64,000 nt of DNA. It comes from Streptomyces sp. NRRL S-31. Lineage in GTDB: Bacteria > Actinomycetota > Actinomycetes > Streptomycetales > Streptomycetaceae. Positions 1-8,373 of this stretch are shown piece after piece. A program made the position numbers and the translations under genes. Position 1 is the stretch's first letter. Each line of letters starts with the position of its first letter. The notes under the pieces are model-generated. The model saw nothing but the letters and a program-made list of their open reading frames with translations. It did not search any database and was not told the origin of the DNA. The stretch covers positions 7,451 through 71,450 of the forward strand of contig NZ_JOCB01000031.1 in the NCBI RefSeq assembly GCF_000718775.1, given 5' to 3'.

Positions 1-912
1 GAAGTCGATGTAGTAGTGCAGGACCGCCGGGATGATGCCCGCCGCGCCGTTCGTCGGGGCCGTCACGACCCGGCCGCCCGCCGCGTTCTCCTCGTTGACC
101 GCCATCGCGTAGAGCGTGAGCCACTCCATGGCGTGCGCCAGCGGGTCGCCCTCGGCGCGCAGCTGGCGGGCCGAGACGGCCGCGCGGCGGCGGACCTTCA
201 GACCGCCGGGCAGGATGCCCTCACGGGACATGCCGCGCCGCACGCACTCGCGCATCACCCGCCAGATCTCCAGCAGGCCGGCGCGGATCTCCTCCTCGGT
301 GCGCCAGGCCCGCTCGTTCTCCAGCATCAGCGAGGAGATCGACAGGCCCGTCTCCTTCGTCAGGCGCAGCAGCTCGTCGCCGGTGCGGAAGGGGTACTTC
401 AGGACCGTGTCGTCCAGCACGATGCGGTCCGCGCCCACCGCGTCCTCGTCCACCACGAAGCCGCCGCCGACCGAGTAGTACGTCTTCGACAGCACCTCGG
501 CGCCCGAGGCGTCGTACGCCCACACGGTCATGCCGTTCGCGTGGTAGGGCAGCGCCTTGCGGCGGTGCAGGACCAGGTCGTCGTCGAAGGAGAACGCGAT
601 CTCGTGCTCGCCGAGCAGCGAGAGCCGGCCCGCCCGCTTGATGCGGGCCACCCGCTCGTCGGCCGTCTCCACGTCGACCGTGCGCGGCGAGGCGCCCTCC
701 AGGCCGAGCAGCACCGCCTTCGGGGTGCCGTGGCCGTGGCCGGTCGCGCCGAGCGAGCCGTACAGCTCGCAGCGCAGGGACGCCACGGAGCCGAGCAGGC
801 CCTCGTTGCGCAGCCGGCGGGCGAACATGCGCGCCGCCCGCATCGGGCCGACCGTGTGGGAGCTGGACGGGCCGATGCCGATCGAGAACAGGTCGAAGAC
901 CGAGATGGCCAC
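1..912 (-). CDS. sdaA: L-serine ammonia-lyase (serine dehydratase), 3' end cut off by the window edge
   Basis: Deaminates L-serine to pyruvate and ammonia with an iron-sulfur cluster; cytosolic. The product begins [20 protein letters not shown], the N-terminal signature of single-chain serine dehydratases, and reaches the alpha-domain motif [20 protein letters not shown] before the window ends, so roughly the last third is missing. Two in-frame GTG codons compete. The one at 918 overlaps the GAGGAG ribosome binding site (918-923), whereas the one at 912 is five bases downstream of it, so 912 is chosen. The gene lies just downstream of glyA on the same strand, separated by a strong hairpin. 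Together they link serine breakdown to the serine/glycine pool. Confidence 0.93.
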   Translation of the reverse strand, partial: MAISVFDLFSIGIGPSSSHTVGPMRAARMFARRLRNEGLLGSVASLRCELYGSLGATGHGHGTPKAVLLGLEGASPRTVDVETADERVARIKRAGRLSLLGEHEIAFSFDDDLVLHRRKALPYHANGMTVWAYDASGAEVLSKTYYSVGGGFVVDEDAVGADRIVLDDTVLKYPFRTGDELLRLTKETGLSISSLMLENERAWRTEEEIRAGLLEIWRVMRECVRRGMSREGILPGGLKVRRRAAVSARQLRAEGDPLAHAMEWLTLYAMAVNEENAAGGRVVTAPTNGAAGIIPAVLHYYIDF

Positions 913-936
913 GGTCACTCCTCAAGACAGGGGGGT

Positions 937-967
937 GGCGGGGTACCCGGGTGCCGGGTACCCCGCC
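937..967 (-). terminator. perfect hairpin between glyA and sdaA
   Basis: A 14-base arm ggcggggtacccgg (937-950) and its exact complement (954-967) are separated by only three bases. The hairpin starts seven bases past the glyA stop and ends about 14 bases before the sdaA ribosome binding site. There is no T-run, which is normal for streptomycete terminators. It could terminate the gcv-glyA message, partly attenuate sdaA, or protect a processed 3' end. Confidence 0.6.
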
Positions 968-973
968 GGGGAC

Positions 974-2239
974 TTACTTGTTCAGACCCGGGTACAGCGG
1001 GTGCTTGTCGGCGAGCGCCCGCACGCGCGCCTTCAGGGACTCCACGTCGTACGACGGCTTCAGCGTCTCGGCGATCACGTCCGCGACCTCGGCGAAGTCC
1101 TCGGCCGTGAAGCCGCGGGTGGCCAGGGCCGGCGTGCCGATGCGCAGTCCGGAGGTGACCATCGGCGGGCGCGGGTCGTTCGGGACGGCGTTGCGGTTGA
1201 CCGTGATGCCGACCTCGTGCAGCCGGTCCTCCGCCTGCTGACCGTCCAGCTCGGACGCGCGCAGGTCGACCAGGATCAGGTGCACGTCCGTACCGCCGGA
1301 CAGCACGTCCACCCCGGCCTCGCGGGCGTCGGCGGCCGTCAGGCGCTCGGCGAGGATGCGGGCACCCTCCACCGTACGCCGCTGGCGCTCCTTGAACTCC
1401 TCGGAGGCGGCGACCTTGAAGGAGACCGCCTTCGCCGCGATCACGTGCTCCAGGGGACCGCCCTGGAAGCCCGGGAAGACGGAGGAGTTCAGCTTCTTCG
1501 CGAAGTCCTTGCCGCGCGCGAGGATGATGCCGCCGCGCGGGCCGCCCAGCGTCTTGTGCGTGGTGGAGGTGACCACGTCGGCGTAGGGCACGGGGTTCGC
1601 GTGCAGACCGGCCGCGACCAGGCCCGCGAAGTGCGCCATGTCGACCCACAGGTACGCCTCGACCTCGTCGGCGATCCGGCGGAACTCGGCGAAGTCCAGC
1701 TGCCGCGGGTAGGCGGACCAGCCCGCGATGATCACCTTGGGGCGGTGCTCCTTGGCGAGCCGCTCGACCTCGGCCATGTCGACCAGGCCGGCGTCGTCCA
1801 CGTGGTAGGCGACCACGTTGAACTGCTTGCCGGAGAAGTTCAGCCGCATGCCGTGGGTCAGGTGGCCGCCGTGCGCCAGGTCCAGGCCGAGGATGGTGTC
1901 CCCGGGCTGGGCCAGCGCGAACAGGGCCGCCTGGTTGGCGGAGGCGCCGGAGTGGGGCTGCACATTGGCGTACTCGGCGCCGAACAGCTCCTTGACCCGG
2001 TCGATGGCGATCTGCTCGGCGACGTCGACGTGCTCGCAGCCGCCGTAGTAGCGGCGGCCCGGGTAGCCCTCGGCGTACTTGTTGGTGAGGACCGAGCCCT
2101 GGGCCTCCATGACCGCGAGCGGCGCGAAGTTCTCGGAGGCGATCATCTCCAGCGTCGACTGCTGGCGGACCAGCTCGGCGTCGACCGCGGCGGCGATCTC
2201 CGGGTCCAGCTCGTGCAGGGACGTGTTCAGGACAGTCAT
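974..2239 (-). CDS. glyA: serine hydroxymethyltransferase
   Basis: A PLP enzyme that interconverts serine and glycine while loading tetrahydrofolate with a one-carbon unit. The 421-residue length is normal for the family. Visible landmarks are the N-terminal IASENFAP segment, [15 protein letters not shown], the [11 protein letters not shown] segment, and the PLP lysine motif [14 protein letters not shown]. The ATG start at 2239 has GAGGAG about ten bases upstream. It follows gcvH with a 14-base gap and is probably co-transcribed with gcvT and gcvH under the glycine riboswitch. This makes biochemical sense, since the glycine cleavage system and GlyA share glycine and methylene-THF. Confidence 0.97.
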   Translation of the reverse strand: MTVLNTSLHELDPEIAAAVDAELVRQQSTLEMIASENFAPLAVMEAQGSVLTNKYAEGYPGRRYYGGCEHVDVAEQIAIDRVKELFGAEYANVQPHSGASANQAALFALAQPGDTILGLDLAHGGHLTHGMRLNFSGKQFNVVAYHVDDAGLVDMAEVERLAKEHRPKVIIAGWSAYPRQLDFAEFRRIADEVEAYLWVDMAHFAGLVAAGLHANPVPYADVVTSTTHKTLGGPRGGIILARGKDFAKKLNSSVFPGFQGGPLEHVIAAKAVSFKVAASEEFKERQRRTVEGARILAERLTAADAREAGVDVLSGGTDVHLILVDLRASELDGQQAEDRLHEVGITVNRNAVPNDPRPPMVTSGLRIGTPALATRGFTAEDFAEVADVIAETLKPSYDVESLKARVRALADKHPLYPGLNK

Positions 2240-2253
2240 GGGGCTACGACTCC

Positions 2254-2631
2254 TCAGCCGGTGGTGAAGGCGGTGTACTCGTCCGCGGTGAGCAGCTCGG
2301 CCGGCTCCTCCGCGACGCGCACCTTGAAGAGCCAGCCGCCCTCGAAGGGGGCGGAGTTCACCAGCGACGGGTCGTTGACGACGTCCTCGTTGACCTCAAC
2401 GACCTCACCGGAGACCGGCGAGTACAGGTCGGAGACCGACTTCGTCGACTCCAGCTCGCCGCAGGTCTCGCCCGCGGACACCGTGGAGCCGGTCTCGGGG
2501 AGCTGGACGAAGACGACATCGCCGAGCGCGTTGGCCGCGTGCTCCGTGATGCCGACCGTCGAGACGCCGTCCTCGGCGCCCGACAGCCACTCGTGCTCCT
2601 TGCTGTAGCGCAGCTGCTGGGGGTTGCTCAT
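2254..2631 (-). CDS. gcvH: glycine cleavage system H protein
   Basis: Small lipoyl-carrier protein (125 residues, typical) that shuttles the methylamine intermediate between the P, T and L proteins. It starts [16 protein letters not shown], the usual opening. The lipoylated lysine lies in [19 protein letters not shown], and the C-terminal segment GGWLFKV is also typical. It sits between gcvT (upstream, 135-base gap) and glyA on the minus strand. gcvP is not in this window; in streptomycetes it is commonly located elsewhere. Confidence 0.97.
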   Translation of the reverse strand: MSNPQQLRYSKEHEWLSGAEDGVSTVGITEHAANALGDVVFVQLPETGSTVSAGETCGELESTKSVSDLYSPVSGEVVEVNEDVVNDPSLVNSAPFEGGWLFKVRVAEEPAELLTADEYTAFTTG

Positions 2632-2766
2632 GGCCTGAATTCTCCTGTACGCGCGGGCGTGCTGATGACGGGGGGAGTACGGAAACCGCTGGTGGGCGGG
2701 TGAATGTGCGCAGGGTCACGCGTCGGCCCCGGAGCCGGGCCCCGTGGCCGGGCGACCGTGCGGTCT

Positions 2767-3894
2767 CTACTTCTGGCGCTTGTAGAACGGCAGGGCCACG
2801 ACCCGGTACGGCTCGTGGGTTCCCCGGATGTCCACGCCGACGCCCTCGGTGCCCGGCGCCGCGTGCGCCGCGTCGACGTAGGCCATGGCGATCGGCTTGC
2901 CCAGGGTGGGGGAGGGGGCGCCGGAGGTGACCTCGCCGATCACCTCGCCGCCGGCGACGACGGCGTACCCGGCGCGCGGCACCCGGCGGCCCTCGGCGAC
3001 CAGCCCGACCAGGACCCGCGGGGGCTCGGCGGCGGCCCGCTCGGCGGCCCGCGCGAGCGCCTCGCGCCCGACGAAGTCGCCCTCCTTCTCGAACTTCACC
3101 ACGCGCCCGAGCCCGGCGTCGAAGGGGGTCAGGGAGGTGGTCAGCTCGTGTCCGTACAGCGGCATGCCCGCCTCCAGGCGCAGCGTGTCCCGGCAGGACA
3201 GGCCGCACGGGACCAGCCCGACGCCCGCGCCGGCCTCGGTCAGCGCCTGCCACAGCGACACGGCGTGTTCCGGCCGCACGAACAGCTCGAAGCCGTCCTC
3301 GCCGGTGTAGCCGGTGCGGGCGATCAGCGCCGGGACGCCGGCCACCGTGCCGGGCAGCCCGGCGTAGTACTTGAGGCCGTCCAGGTCGGCGTCGGTGAGG
3401 GCCTTCAGGATGCCGGGGGACTCCGGGCCCTGCACGGCGATCAGCGCGTAGGCGTCCCGGTCGTCGCGGACCTCGGCGTCGAAGCCGGCGGCGCGCTCGG
3501 TCAGCGCGTCCAGCACCACCTGGGCGTTGGAGGCGTTGGCGACGACCAGGTACTCGGTCTCGGCCAGCCGGTAGACGATCAGGTCGTCCAGGATGCCGCC
3601 GTCGGCCTGGCAGATCATGGTGTAGCGGGCACGGCCGACACCGACGGAGGCGATGTTGCCGACCAGGGCGAAGTTCAGCAGGTCGGCCGCACCGGCACCG
3701 GTGACGGTGATCTCGCCCATGTGGGAGAGGTCGAAGAGACCGGCGCGCGTGCGCACGGCGATGTGCTCGTCGCGCTCGGAGCCGTAGCGCAGGGGCATGT
3801 CCCAGCCGGCGAAGTCGGTCATCGTCGCGCCGAGCGAGCGGTGCAGCGCGTCCAGCGCGGTGCGGCGCGGCTCAACGGGTTCGGTACTGCTCAT
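2767..3894 (-). CDS. gcvT: glycine cleavage system aminomethyltransferase (T protein)
   Basis: Transfers the aminomethyl carbon from lipoyl-GcvH to tetrahydrofolate, releasing ammonia. The 375-residue protein has the GcvT features FAGWDMPLRYGS, FDLSHMGEI, CQADGGILDDLIVYRL, TGYTGEDGFELFV and the C-terminal barrel domain ending LPFYKRQ. The start MSSTEPVEPRRT at 3894 is chosen; an in-frame opening 20 residues upstream would run into the riboswitch expression platform. It is the first gene after the glycine riboswitch, so induction by glycine is the natural inference. Confidence 0.96.
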   Translation of the reverse strand: MSSTEPVEPRRTALDALHRSLGATMTDFAGWDMPLRYGSERDEHIAVRTRAGLFDLSHMGEITVTGAGAADLLNFALVGNIASVGVGRARYTMICQADGGILDDLIVYRLAETEYLVVANASNAQVVLDALTERAAGFDAEVRDDRDAYALIAVQGPESPGILKALTDADLDGLKYYAGLPGTVAGVPALIARTGYTGEDGFELFVRPEHAVSLWQALTEAGAGVGLVPCGLSCRDTLRLEAGMPLYGHELTTSLTPFDAGLGRVVKFEKEGDFVGREALARAAERAAAEPPRVLVGLVAEGRRVPRAGYAVVAGGEVIGEVTSGAPSPTLGKPIAMAYVDAAHAAPGTEGVGVDIRGTHEPYRVVALPFYKRQK

Positions 3895-3944
3895 CGGTCG
3901 GTCGTCTCCCAGGGCACGAAGGACGGGCGAGGAACGTTCCTCCC

Positions 3945-4144
3945 CATCTGTCATCGGAACCTGAGAGGTTCGCCCCGACCGCCACGGGGGCGATCACGGC
4001 TTGCACCTTGGGTGGAGCCGCCGGTGCGGCGGCCCGCTTTTCAGATGTGCCTCGCCCGCGCGGTAACGGGGCCTGAGAGATTCAAGGGAGGGACTTGCTC
4101 CTTCGGCGCCCCAAGCGGTCCAAGGGGACCTGGGGACTCTCCCG
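3945..4144 (-). promoter_or_regulatory. tandem glycine riboswitch upstream of gcvT
   Basis: Read on the minus strand, aptamer 1 has GGGAGAG (about 4140), the conserved core GCGCCGAAGGAGCAA and AATCTCTCAGGCCC. Aptamer 2 has CTGAAAAGCGG, the core CCACCCAAGGTGCAAGCC and ACCTCTCAGG. CATCTG (4042-4047) pairs with CAGATG (3945-3950), closing aptamer 2. The linker is very short, as in cooperative glycine riboswitches. A 14-base palindrome gaggaacgttcctc (3929-3942) follows immediately and is the likely expression platform. There is no U-run, so control may be at translation or by factor-dependent termination. Glycine-binding tandem aptamers normally switch on gcv genes. Confidence 0.9.
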
Positions 4145-4263
4145 CGCGGATTCAAACGGCCGGTATGCAGTTGGCGGCCTCATCATTGCACGCCGCACCC
4201 CGGCCATCCAGAGCGTGCCGGTTGTAACCGACCTGTGGCCGTACGCGCACGCGGCGCCGACCC

Positions 4264-4292
4264 TTGCCCATTACCTTCTCTTTACATACAAC
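4264..4292 (+). promoter_or_regulatory. candidate HrdB-type promoter for the P-loop gene
   Basis: TTGCCC (4264-4269) and TACAAC (4287-4292) are separated by 17 bases in an unusually AT-rich patch. Transcription would start near 4299, leaving a leader of about 30 bases before the ATG at 4330. The riboswitch promoter must lie in the same interval on the other strand, but I see no clear match to it. Confidence 0.45.
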
Positions 4293-4329
4293 GGGCATGG
4301 GGATGACCGAGCCCAGGGGGAGGACGATC

Positions 4330-5001
4330 ATGGTGAACAGGACGCCGGCCTGTGCCGCCCACGCCGGGGTCGCGATGCCGGAGCAACCTGCCGCCCCCGC
4401 CCGCGGGCGCGCGGCGGACCGCCCCGCGCCCGTCGTCCGCGATCTGCGCGACCGCGCGGGCCGCAGCCCGCACGCCCTGCTCTTCGGCCCCCGGGACCTG
4501 GTGGTGATCACCGGCCTGCCCGGCAGCGGCAAGTCCACCCTGATGCGCCGCGCGGTCACCGGCCGGCGCGTCGACTCCCAGGACACCCGCGACCGCTGGG
4601 ACGCCCGCGTCCCCCGCCGGCTCCCCTACGCCCTGTACCGCCCGCTGGTCCGCCTCGCCCACTACGCCGGACTGCGCCGCGCCCTGCGCAGCGGCGAGGG
4701 AGTCGTCGTGCACGACTGCGGCACCCAGCCCTGGGTGCGCGCCTGGCTCGCCCGCGAGGCCCGGCGCCGCGGCGCCACCCTGCACCTGATCCTCCTCGAC
4801 GTCCCCGCCGAGACGGCCCGGCAGGGCCAGCGCGAGCGCGGCCGGGGCGTCTCCCGCTACGCCTTCCGCCGCCACCGCCGCACCACCGCCCGGCTGCTGC
4901 GCGCGGTGGAGCAGGGGAGACCGCCCGCCGGCTGCGGTGCGGCGGTGCTGCTGGACCGGGACGCGGCGGACGTCCTCGGCCGGGTCGGCTTCGCTCGGTG
5001 A
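4330..5001 (+). CDS. P-loop ATPase/kinase of unknown role
   Basis: A 223-residue cytosolic protein with a clear Walker A motif, DLVVITGLPGSGKSTLM, at about residues 56-72. It is followed by an arginine-rich body typical of small zeta-toxin/AAA-type P-loop kinases. The segment GVVVHDCGTQPWVRAWLA and LHLILLDVPAETARQGQRER resemble the strand-helix pattern of nucleoside or polyphosphate kinases, with the arginine-rich helix as a possible lid. The start at 4330 is chosen because GGGGGAGGA (about 4315-4323) lies seven bases upstream. The upstream in-frame ATG codons have no ribosome binding site. It is divergent from gcvT and has no obvious functional partner. The substrate cannot be read from the sequence. 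Confidence 0.8.
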   Translation: MVNRTPACAAHAGVAMPEQPAAPARGRAADRPAPVVRDLRDRAGRSPHALLFGPRDLVVITGLPGSGKSTLMRRAVTGRRVDSQDTRDRWDARVPRRLPYALYRPLVRLAHYAGLRRALRSGEGVVVHDCGTQPWVRAWLAREARRRGATLHLILLDVPAETARQGQRERGRGVSRYAFRRHRRTTARLLRAVEQGRPPAGCGAAVLLDRDAADVLGRVGFAR

Positions 5002-5073
5002 GGCGCTGTCACGGCCACCCGATAGCCTTCTTGTTCTTGGTCACACCAGTGATTCCCGGCAGGCGGTAGGCAC

Positions 5074-5865
5074 ATGGACTTCCCGGCGGACATTCCCGCG
5101 GACTTCCCGGCACAGGCGCACCCCCACCCGCACGGCGGTTGGCCCGGTAACGAGCTGGAGGAGGTGCTGTCGGCCTCCCTCGGCATCCCCTCGGCGGGCG
5201 CCCGGATCGTCGAGGTCCTCGGGCGCAGCTTCCTGTGGGTCCCGCTCCCCAACGGCGGGGGCCCGGACAGCGGCCCGCTGGACCTGCCGACGCTCGAGAT
5301 CGACGGCCAGGCGTACGTCCCGGTGTTCAGCTCCGAGGAGCAGCTCCGCCAGGTCGCCGGCCCCCACATGGCGTACACCATCGCCCCGGCGGTGGAGTTC
5401 GCCCGCGGGCTGCCCCCGCAGCTCGGCATCGCCGTCAACCCCGAGGGCGTGGTCGGCATACCGCTGCCGCCCGAGGCCGTGGCCGAGCTGTGCCGGACGG
5501 GCCGCACCCCGCTCGACGGCCCCGGCAGCGGCGGCCGGGTCCGCCTCTTCGAGCCCGACTGGCAGGACGACCCGGTCGACTTCCTCTCCGCCGCCTCCGC
5601 CGAGTTCGCCGAGACCGGCGTGGTGCTGAGCGCCCGCCGCTGCCTGGCCGCCGTCGAGACGGCCGACCCGGTGATGTTCGTGGGCGTGGAACTCTCCCAG
5701 TGGGAGGGCGACCTGCGCGCCCTACCGCTCCAGGCCCTCGGCAAGGCCCTCGGCATGGCCCCGGTCGCCTGGCCGGTCAACCTGGTCCTGCTGGACGTCA
5801 CCGACGACCCGGTGGCCGGCTGGCTGAAGAACAACGTCCGCCCCTTCTACCAGCACGGCCACTAG
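5074..5865 (+). CDS. SseB-family protein (enhanced serine sensitivity family)
   Basis: A 263-residue soluble protein matching the two-part SseB architecture. The N-terminal domain carries LDLPTLEIDGQAYVPVFSS and IAVNPEGVVGIPLPPEAV. The C-terminal domain ends DDPVAGWLKNNVRPFYQHGH, the typical closing segment of the SseB C-terminal domain. In E. coli, sseB is linked to serine sensitivity; the biochemical role is unknown. The ATG at 5074 gives the full-length product. The stop codon TAG lies inside the CTAG target of the palindromic element that follows, so the insertion left the reading frame exactly intact. A distant paralogue follows on the other side of the element. Confidence 0.78.
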   Translation: MDFPADIPADFPAQAHPHPHGGWPGNELEEVLSASLGIPSAGARIVEVLGRSFLWVPLPNGGGPDSGPLDLPTLEIDGQAYVPVFSSEEQLRQVAGPHMAYTIAPAVEFARGLPPQLGIAVNPEGVVGIPLPPEAVAELCRTGRTPLDGPGSGGRVRLFEPDWQDDPVDFLSAASAEFAETGVVLSARRCLAAVETADPVMFVGVELSQWEGDLRALPLQALGKALGMAPVAWPVNLVLLDVTDDPVAGWLKNNVRPFYQHGH

Positions 5866-6042
5866 GTCCTGTCGTCAAACTCCCGCCTGCCTCGCGACGC
5901 CATGCACGCACTCTCGCCGCACCGGGCCCCGAACCAAGTACGTCCAGTACGAGGGACGGGGCCCGGCACGCCGAGAGCACGCACCTGACGCCGCGAGGCC
6001 CGCCCTCCGGGCGGACGGCGGGAGTTTGACGACAGGACCTAG
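5862..6042. mobile_element. 181-bp fully palindromic MITE-like element flanked by CTAG
   Basis: The outer 26 bases (5862-5887) are an exact inverted repeat of 6017-6042, both beginning with CTAG and reading ggtcctgtcgtcaaactccc inward. The interior continues as an imperfect inverted repeat: the gcctcgcgacgcc arm pairs with its counterpart, and cgggccccg pairs with cggggcccg around a centre holding gtacgtccagtac. The whole element can therefore fold into one long hairpin. It has no open frame for a transposase. CTAG at both ends fits a target duplication or preferred target of IS5-type transposases. It sits exactly at the stop codon of the SseB gene and may also act as its terminator. Confidence 0.8.
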
Positions 6043-6135
6043 GGGCTCGCGGCCGGGCATCGGCCGAAGGCCCGGAGCCACCGGGCGCTTAAGCTGTTTC
6101 CAGAACGCGGGCCATTGAAAAGAAGGGCACGACAG

Positions 6136-6966
6136 GTGAGCGCGAGCCACAGCGGCGGCGTGACCGGCAGCGTGGAGCACATGCTGCGCCAGGTCACGCC
6201 CGGACGCTACGACGCCTACGAGGCTCTGCTGCGCGCCCTCGCCACCCCTTCTTCCGGCCAGATCTGGATGCTCCTGTGGCACGGCCAGGCCGGCTCCCCG
6301 GACGCCCAGTACGGGGACATGGAGGTCGACGGCTTCCACTACGCCCCCTGTGTGACCTCCGCCCAGGAGCTGTCGGCCAGCGGCTGGAACCGGTCCTACG
6401 AGGTGGTCGACGGCCTGGACGTGGCCCGCACCCTCTACCCCGACCATTACGGCCTCTGGCTCAACCCGCACGCCCCGGGCGGCGGTGTCGGCGTCCCCTG
6501 GCTGGACCTGCGCCGCATCGCCACCGGTCTGGACCGCCAGCCCGCCGGCCCGCTGCGCCTGTCCGAACCCGCCATCGAGATCTCCCCGTTCTACGCCCTG
6601 CTCGCGCAGAACGCGCACCGCACCCCCGCGCTGCGCTCGCTGCGCCGCGCCTGGGTGCAGCCCGCGCTCGGGGCGCCGTACCTCGCCATCGGGCTGGACG
6701 TGTACGAGACCTCGCCCGCCGCGGTCGATTCGGTGCGCGCCATGATGCAGCAGTCCATCGGGGCGGTCCCGGAGGGACTGCCGGTGTCCACGGTCGCGAT
6801 GACGGACGGCTACGACCCGGTGGTGCTGTGGATGCGGGCCAACGCGCGCCCCTTCTACGACCGCGAGGCCCACGCGGCCGCGCCGCAGCCCCGGCTCCAG
6901 GTCCCCGTCCCGCCGCAGTCCCCGGCCGGCGGGTACGGCTATCCGCCGGTGCACGGCGGCTACTGA
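6136..6966 (+). CDS. SseB-like protein with proline-rich tail
   Basis: A 276-residue soluble protein, distantly like the upstream SseB gene. Both end with a segment of the form DPV-W-NARPFYDR, here YDPVVLWMRANARPFYDREA, and both have the ALLRAL/HMLRQVTPGRYDAY type of N-terminal region. After the conserved part there is a proline/glutamine-rich tail (about 35 residues, PQPRLQVPVPPQ) ending GGYGYPPVHGGY. The GTG at 6136 is chosen because AGAAGG (6121-6126) precedes it at suitable distance; a TTG seven codons upstream overlaps that site. It probably arose by tandem duplication with its neighbour. Function is unknown. Confidence 0.72.
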   Translation: MSASHSGGVTGSVEHMLRQVTPGRYDAYEALLRALATPSSGQIWMLLWHGQAGSPDAQYGDMEVDGFHYAPCVTSAQELSASGWNRSYEVVDGLDVARTLYPDHYGLWLNPHAPGGGVGVPWLDLRRIATGLDRQPAGPLRLSEPAIEISPFYALLAQNAHRTPALRSLRRAWVQPALGAPYLAIGLDVYETSPAAVDSVRAMMQQSIGAVPEGLPVSTVAMTDGYDPVVLWMRANARPFYDREAHAAAPQPRLQVPVPPQSPAGGYGYPPVHGGY

Positions 6967-7109
6967 CCGACTGGCACGCTCCGCACGGCTCCTGACCCGA
7001 AGTGCAAGATGTCCGCTGGAGGCGGGCTTCTGCGCGCGTAGACTTCGGCTGAACGTCCCGAACCGCGTAGATTCGCCGCTCTGTCCCAACTGGCACACGT
7101 CCGAGGGGT

Positions 7110-7130
7110 GTTACCCACTGTTCGGATAAC
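7110..7130. promoter_or_regulatory. imperfect palindrome in the opp upstream region
   Basis: gttaccc (7110-7116) and ggataac (7124-7130) form an inverted repeat with one mismatch around a seven-base spacer. It lies about 190 bases before the first transporter gene, in the 350-base interval 6967-7316, which carries no gene. It could be an operator, but no cognate regulator is encoded nearby. Confidence 0.3.
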
Positions 7131-7220
7131 GGAATCCTCCGAACTGCATCACGGTTGCGCATACTTTCACCGTCAGACCTGGCGGCTGATCACGACGACG
7201 CTGAAGACTCGCGACTCAGA

Positions 7221-7240
7221 CACGAGGTCGAGACCTCGTG
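7221..7240. promoter_or_regulatory. 20-bp perfect palindrome upstream of the transporter operon
   Basis: cacgaggtc and gacctcgtg flank a two-base centre, giving a perfect 20-base palindrome 77 bases before the first start codon (7317). A two-fold symmetric regulator site or a short mRNA hairpin would both fit. I do not recognise the motif. Confidence 0.45.
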
Positions 7241-7316
7241 ATCGATGGCAAGTCGACAAAGCCGCAATCCGCGGCAGGCGCAGGCCGGTCACCACCGGCG
7301 AGAGGGGTCGCTCACC

Positions 7317-8315
7317 GTGACCGCACCGATCGAGACCACCGGAGCGGCAGCCGAGGCACAGCCGGAGGCTGTGCTGGAGGGTGCCGGCAAGGGGCAGATC
7401 GAGGGTCGTTCCCTGGGCCAGATCGCCTGGACCCGGTTCAAGAAGGACAAGGTCGCCGTCGCCGGCGGCGTCATCGTGCTCCTGCTGGTCCTCCTCGCGA
7501 TCCTCTCCCGCCCCATCCAGTCCGTCTTCGGGCTCGACCCCAACGCCTTCCACCAGGACCTGATCACCCCGGACACCTCGCTGCCCAAGGGCAGTTGGGG
7601 CGGCATGAGCCTGGACCACCCGCTGGGCGTGGACCCGAAGTTCGGCCGGGACATCGCCACCCGCATCCTGGAGGGCTCCTGGGTGTCGCTGGTGGTGGCC
7701 TTCGGGGCGACCATCCTGTCCAACGTCATCGGCGCGATCATGGGCGTCGTCGCCGGTTACTACGGCGGTCGGGTCGACGCCGTCATCAGCCGGCTGATGG
7801 ACACCTTCCTCGCCTTCCCCCTCCTGCTGTTCGCCATCTCCATCTCCGCCACCCTCCAGGGCGGCGCCTTCGGCCTCGACGGACTCCCGCTCCACCTGAG
7901 CGTGCTGATCTTCGTCATCGGCTTCTTCAACTGGCCCTATCTGGGCCGGATCGTCCGAGGCCAGACCCTCGCCCTGCGCGAGCGCGAGTTCGTGTCGGCC
8001 TCCCGCGGCATGGGCGCCAAGGCCCCGTACATCCTGTTCCGGGAACTGATGCCCAACCTGGTCGGCCCGATCATCGTCTACTCGACGCTGCTCATCCCGA
8101 CCAACATCCTCTTCGAGGCGTCCCTGAGCTTCCTCGGCGTCGGCATCCAGCCCCCGCAGGCGTCCTGGGGCGGAATGCTCCGCGAGGCGGTCAACTACTA
8201 CCAGGTCGACCCGGCGTTCATGATCGTTCCGGGTCTCGCCATCTTCGTCACCGTCCTCGCGTTCAACCTGCTCGGCGACGGTCTCCGCGACGCTCTCGAC
8301 CCGCGCAGCCGCTGA
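7317..8315 (+). CDS. peptide/nickel-type ABC transporter permease (DppC/OppC family)
   Basis: An inner-membrane permease subunit of 332 residues. Features are an N-terminal cytoplasmic segment, the first membrane helix GGVIVLLLVLLAILS, DHPLGVDPKFGRDIATRIL (a hallmark of the OppC/DppC group), and the EAA loop EFVSASRGMGAKAPYILFRE, which contacts the ATPases. The C-terminal segment LAFNLLGDGLRDALDPR is also typical. The GTG at 7317 has GAGAGGGG upstream at correct spacing. It is the first of five genes: permease, binding protein, permease, ATPase, ATPase. Having one permease ahead of the binding protein is the arrangement I recall for the opp-type locus of S. coelicolor. Confidence 0.9.
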   Translation: MTAPIETTGAAAEAQPEAVLEGAGKGQIEGRSLGQIAWTRFKKDKVAVAGGVIVLLLVLLAILSRPIQSVFGLDPNAFHQDLITPDTSLPKGSWGGMSLDHPLGVDPKFGRDIATRILEGSWVSLVVAFGATILSNVIGAIMGVVAGYYGGRVDAVISRLMDTFLAFPLLLFAISISATLQGGAFGLDGLPLHLSVLIFVIGFFNWPYLGRIVRGQTLALREREFVSASRGMGAKAPYILFRELMPNLVGPIIVYSTLLIPTNILFEASLSFLGVGIQPPQASWGGMLREAVNYYQVDPAFMIVPGLAIFVTVLAFNLLGDGLRDALDPRSR

Positions 8316-8373
8316 CGTCTGCTGTCGAGAGCCCGAAAATTTTTTTCCAACAATGGAGGGGAAAGCGCCCATC

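Noticed and set aside
4095..5069. Long alternative frame across the riboswitch and P-loop gene
   Set aside because: It covers the riboswitch aptamers and is Arg/Pro low-complexity. The frame with the Walker A motif is the real gene.
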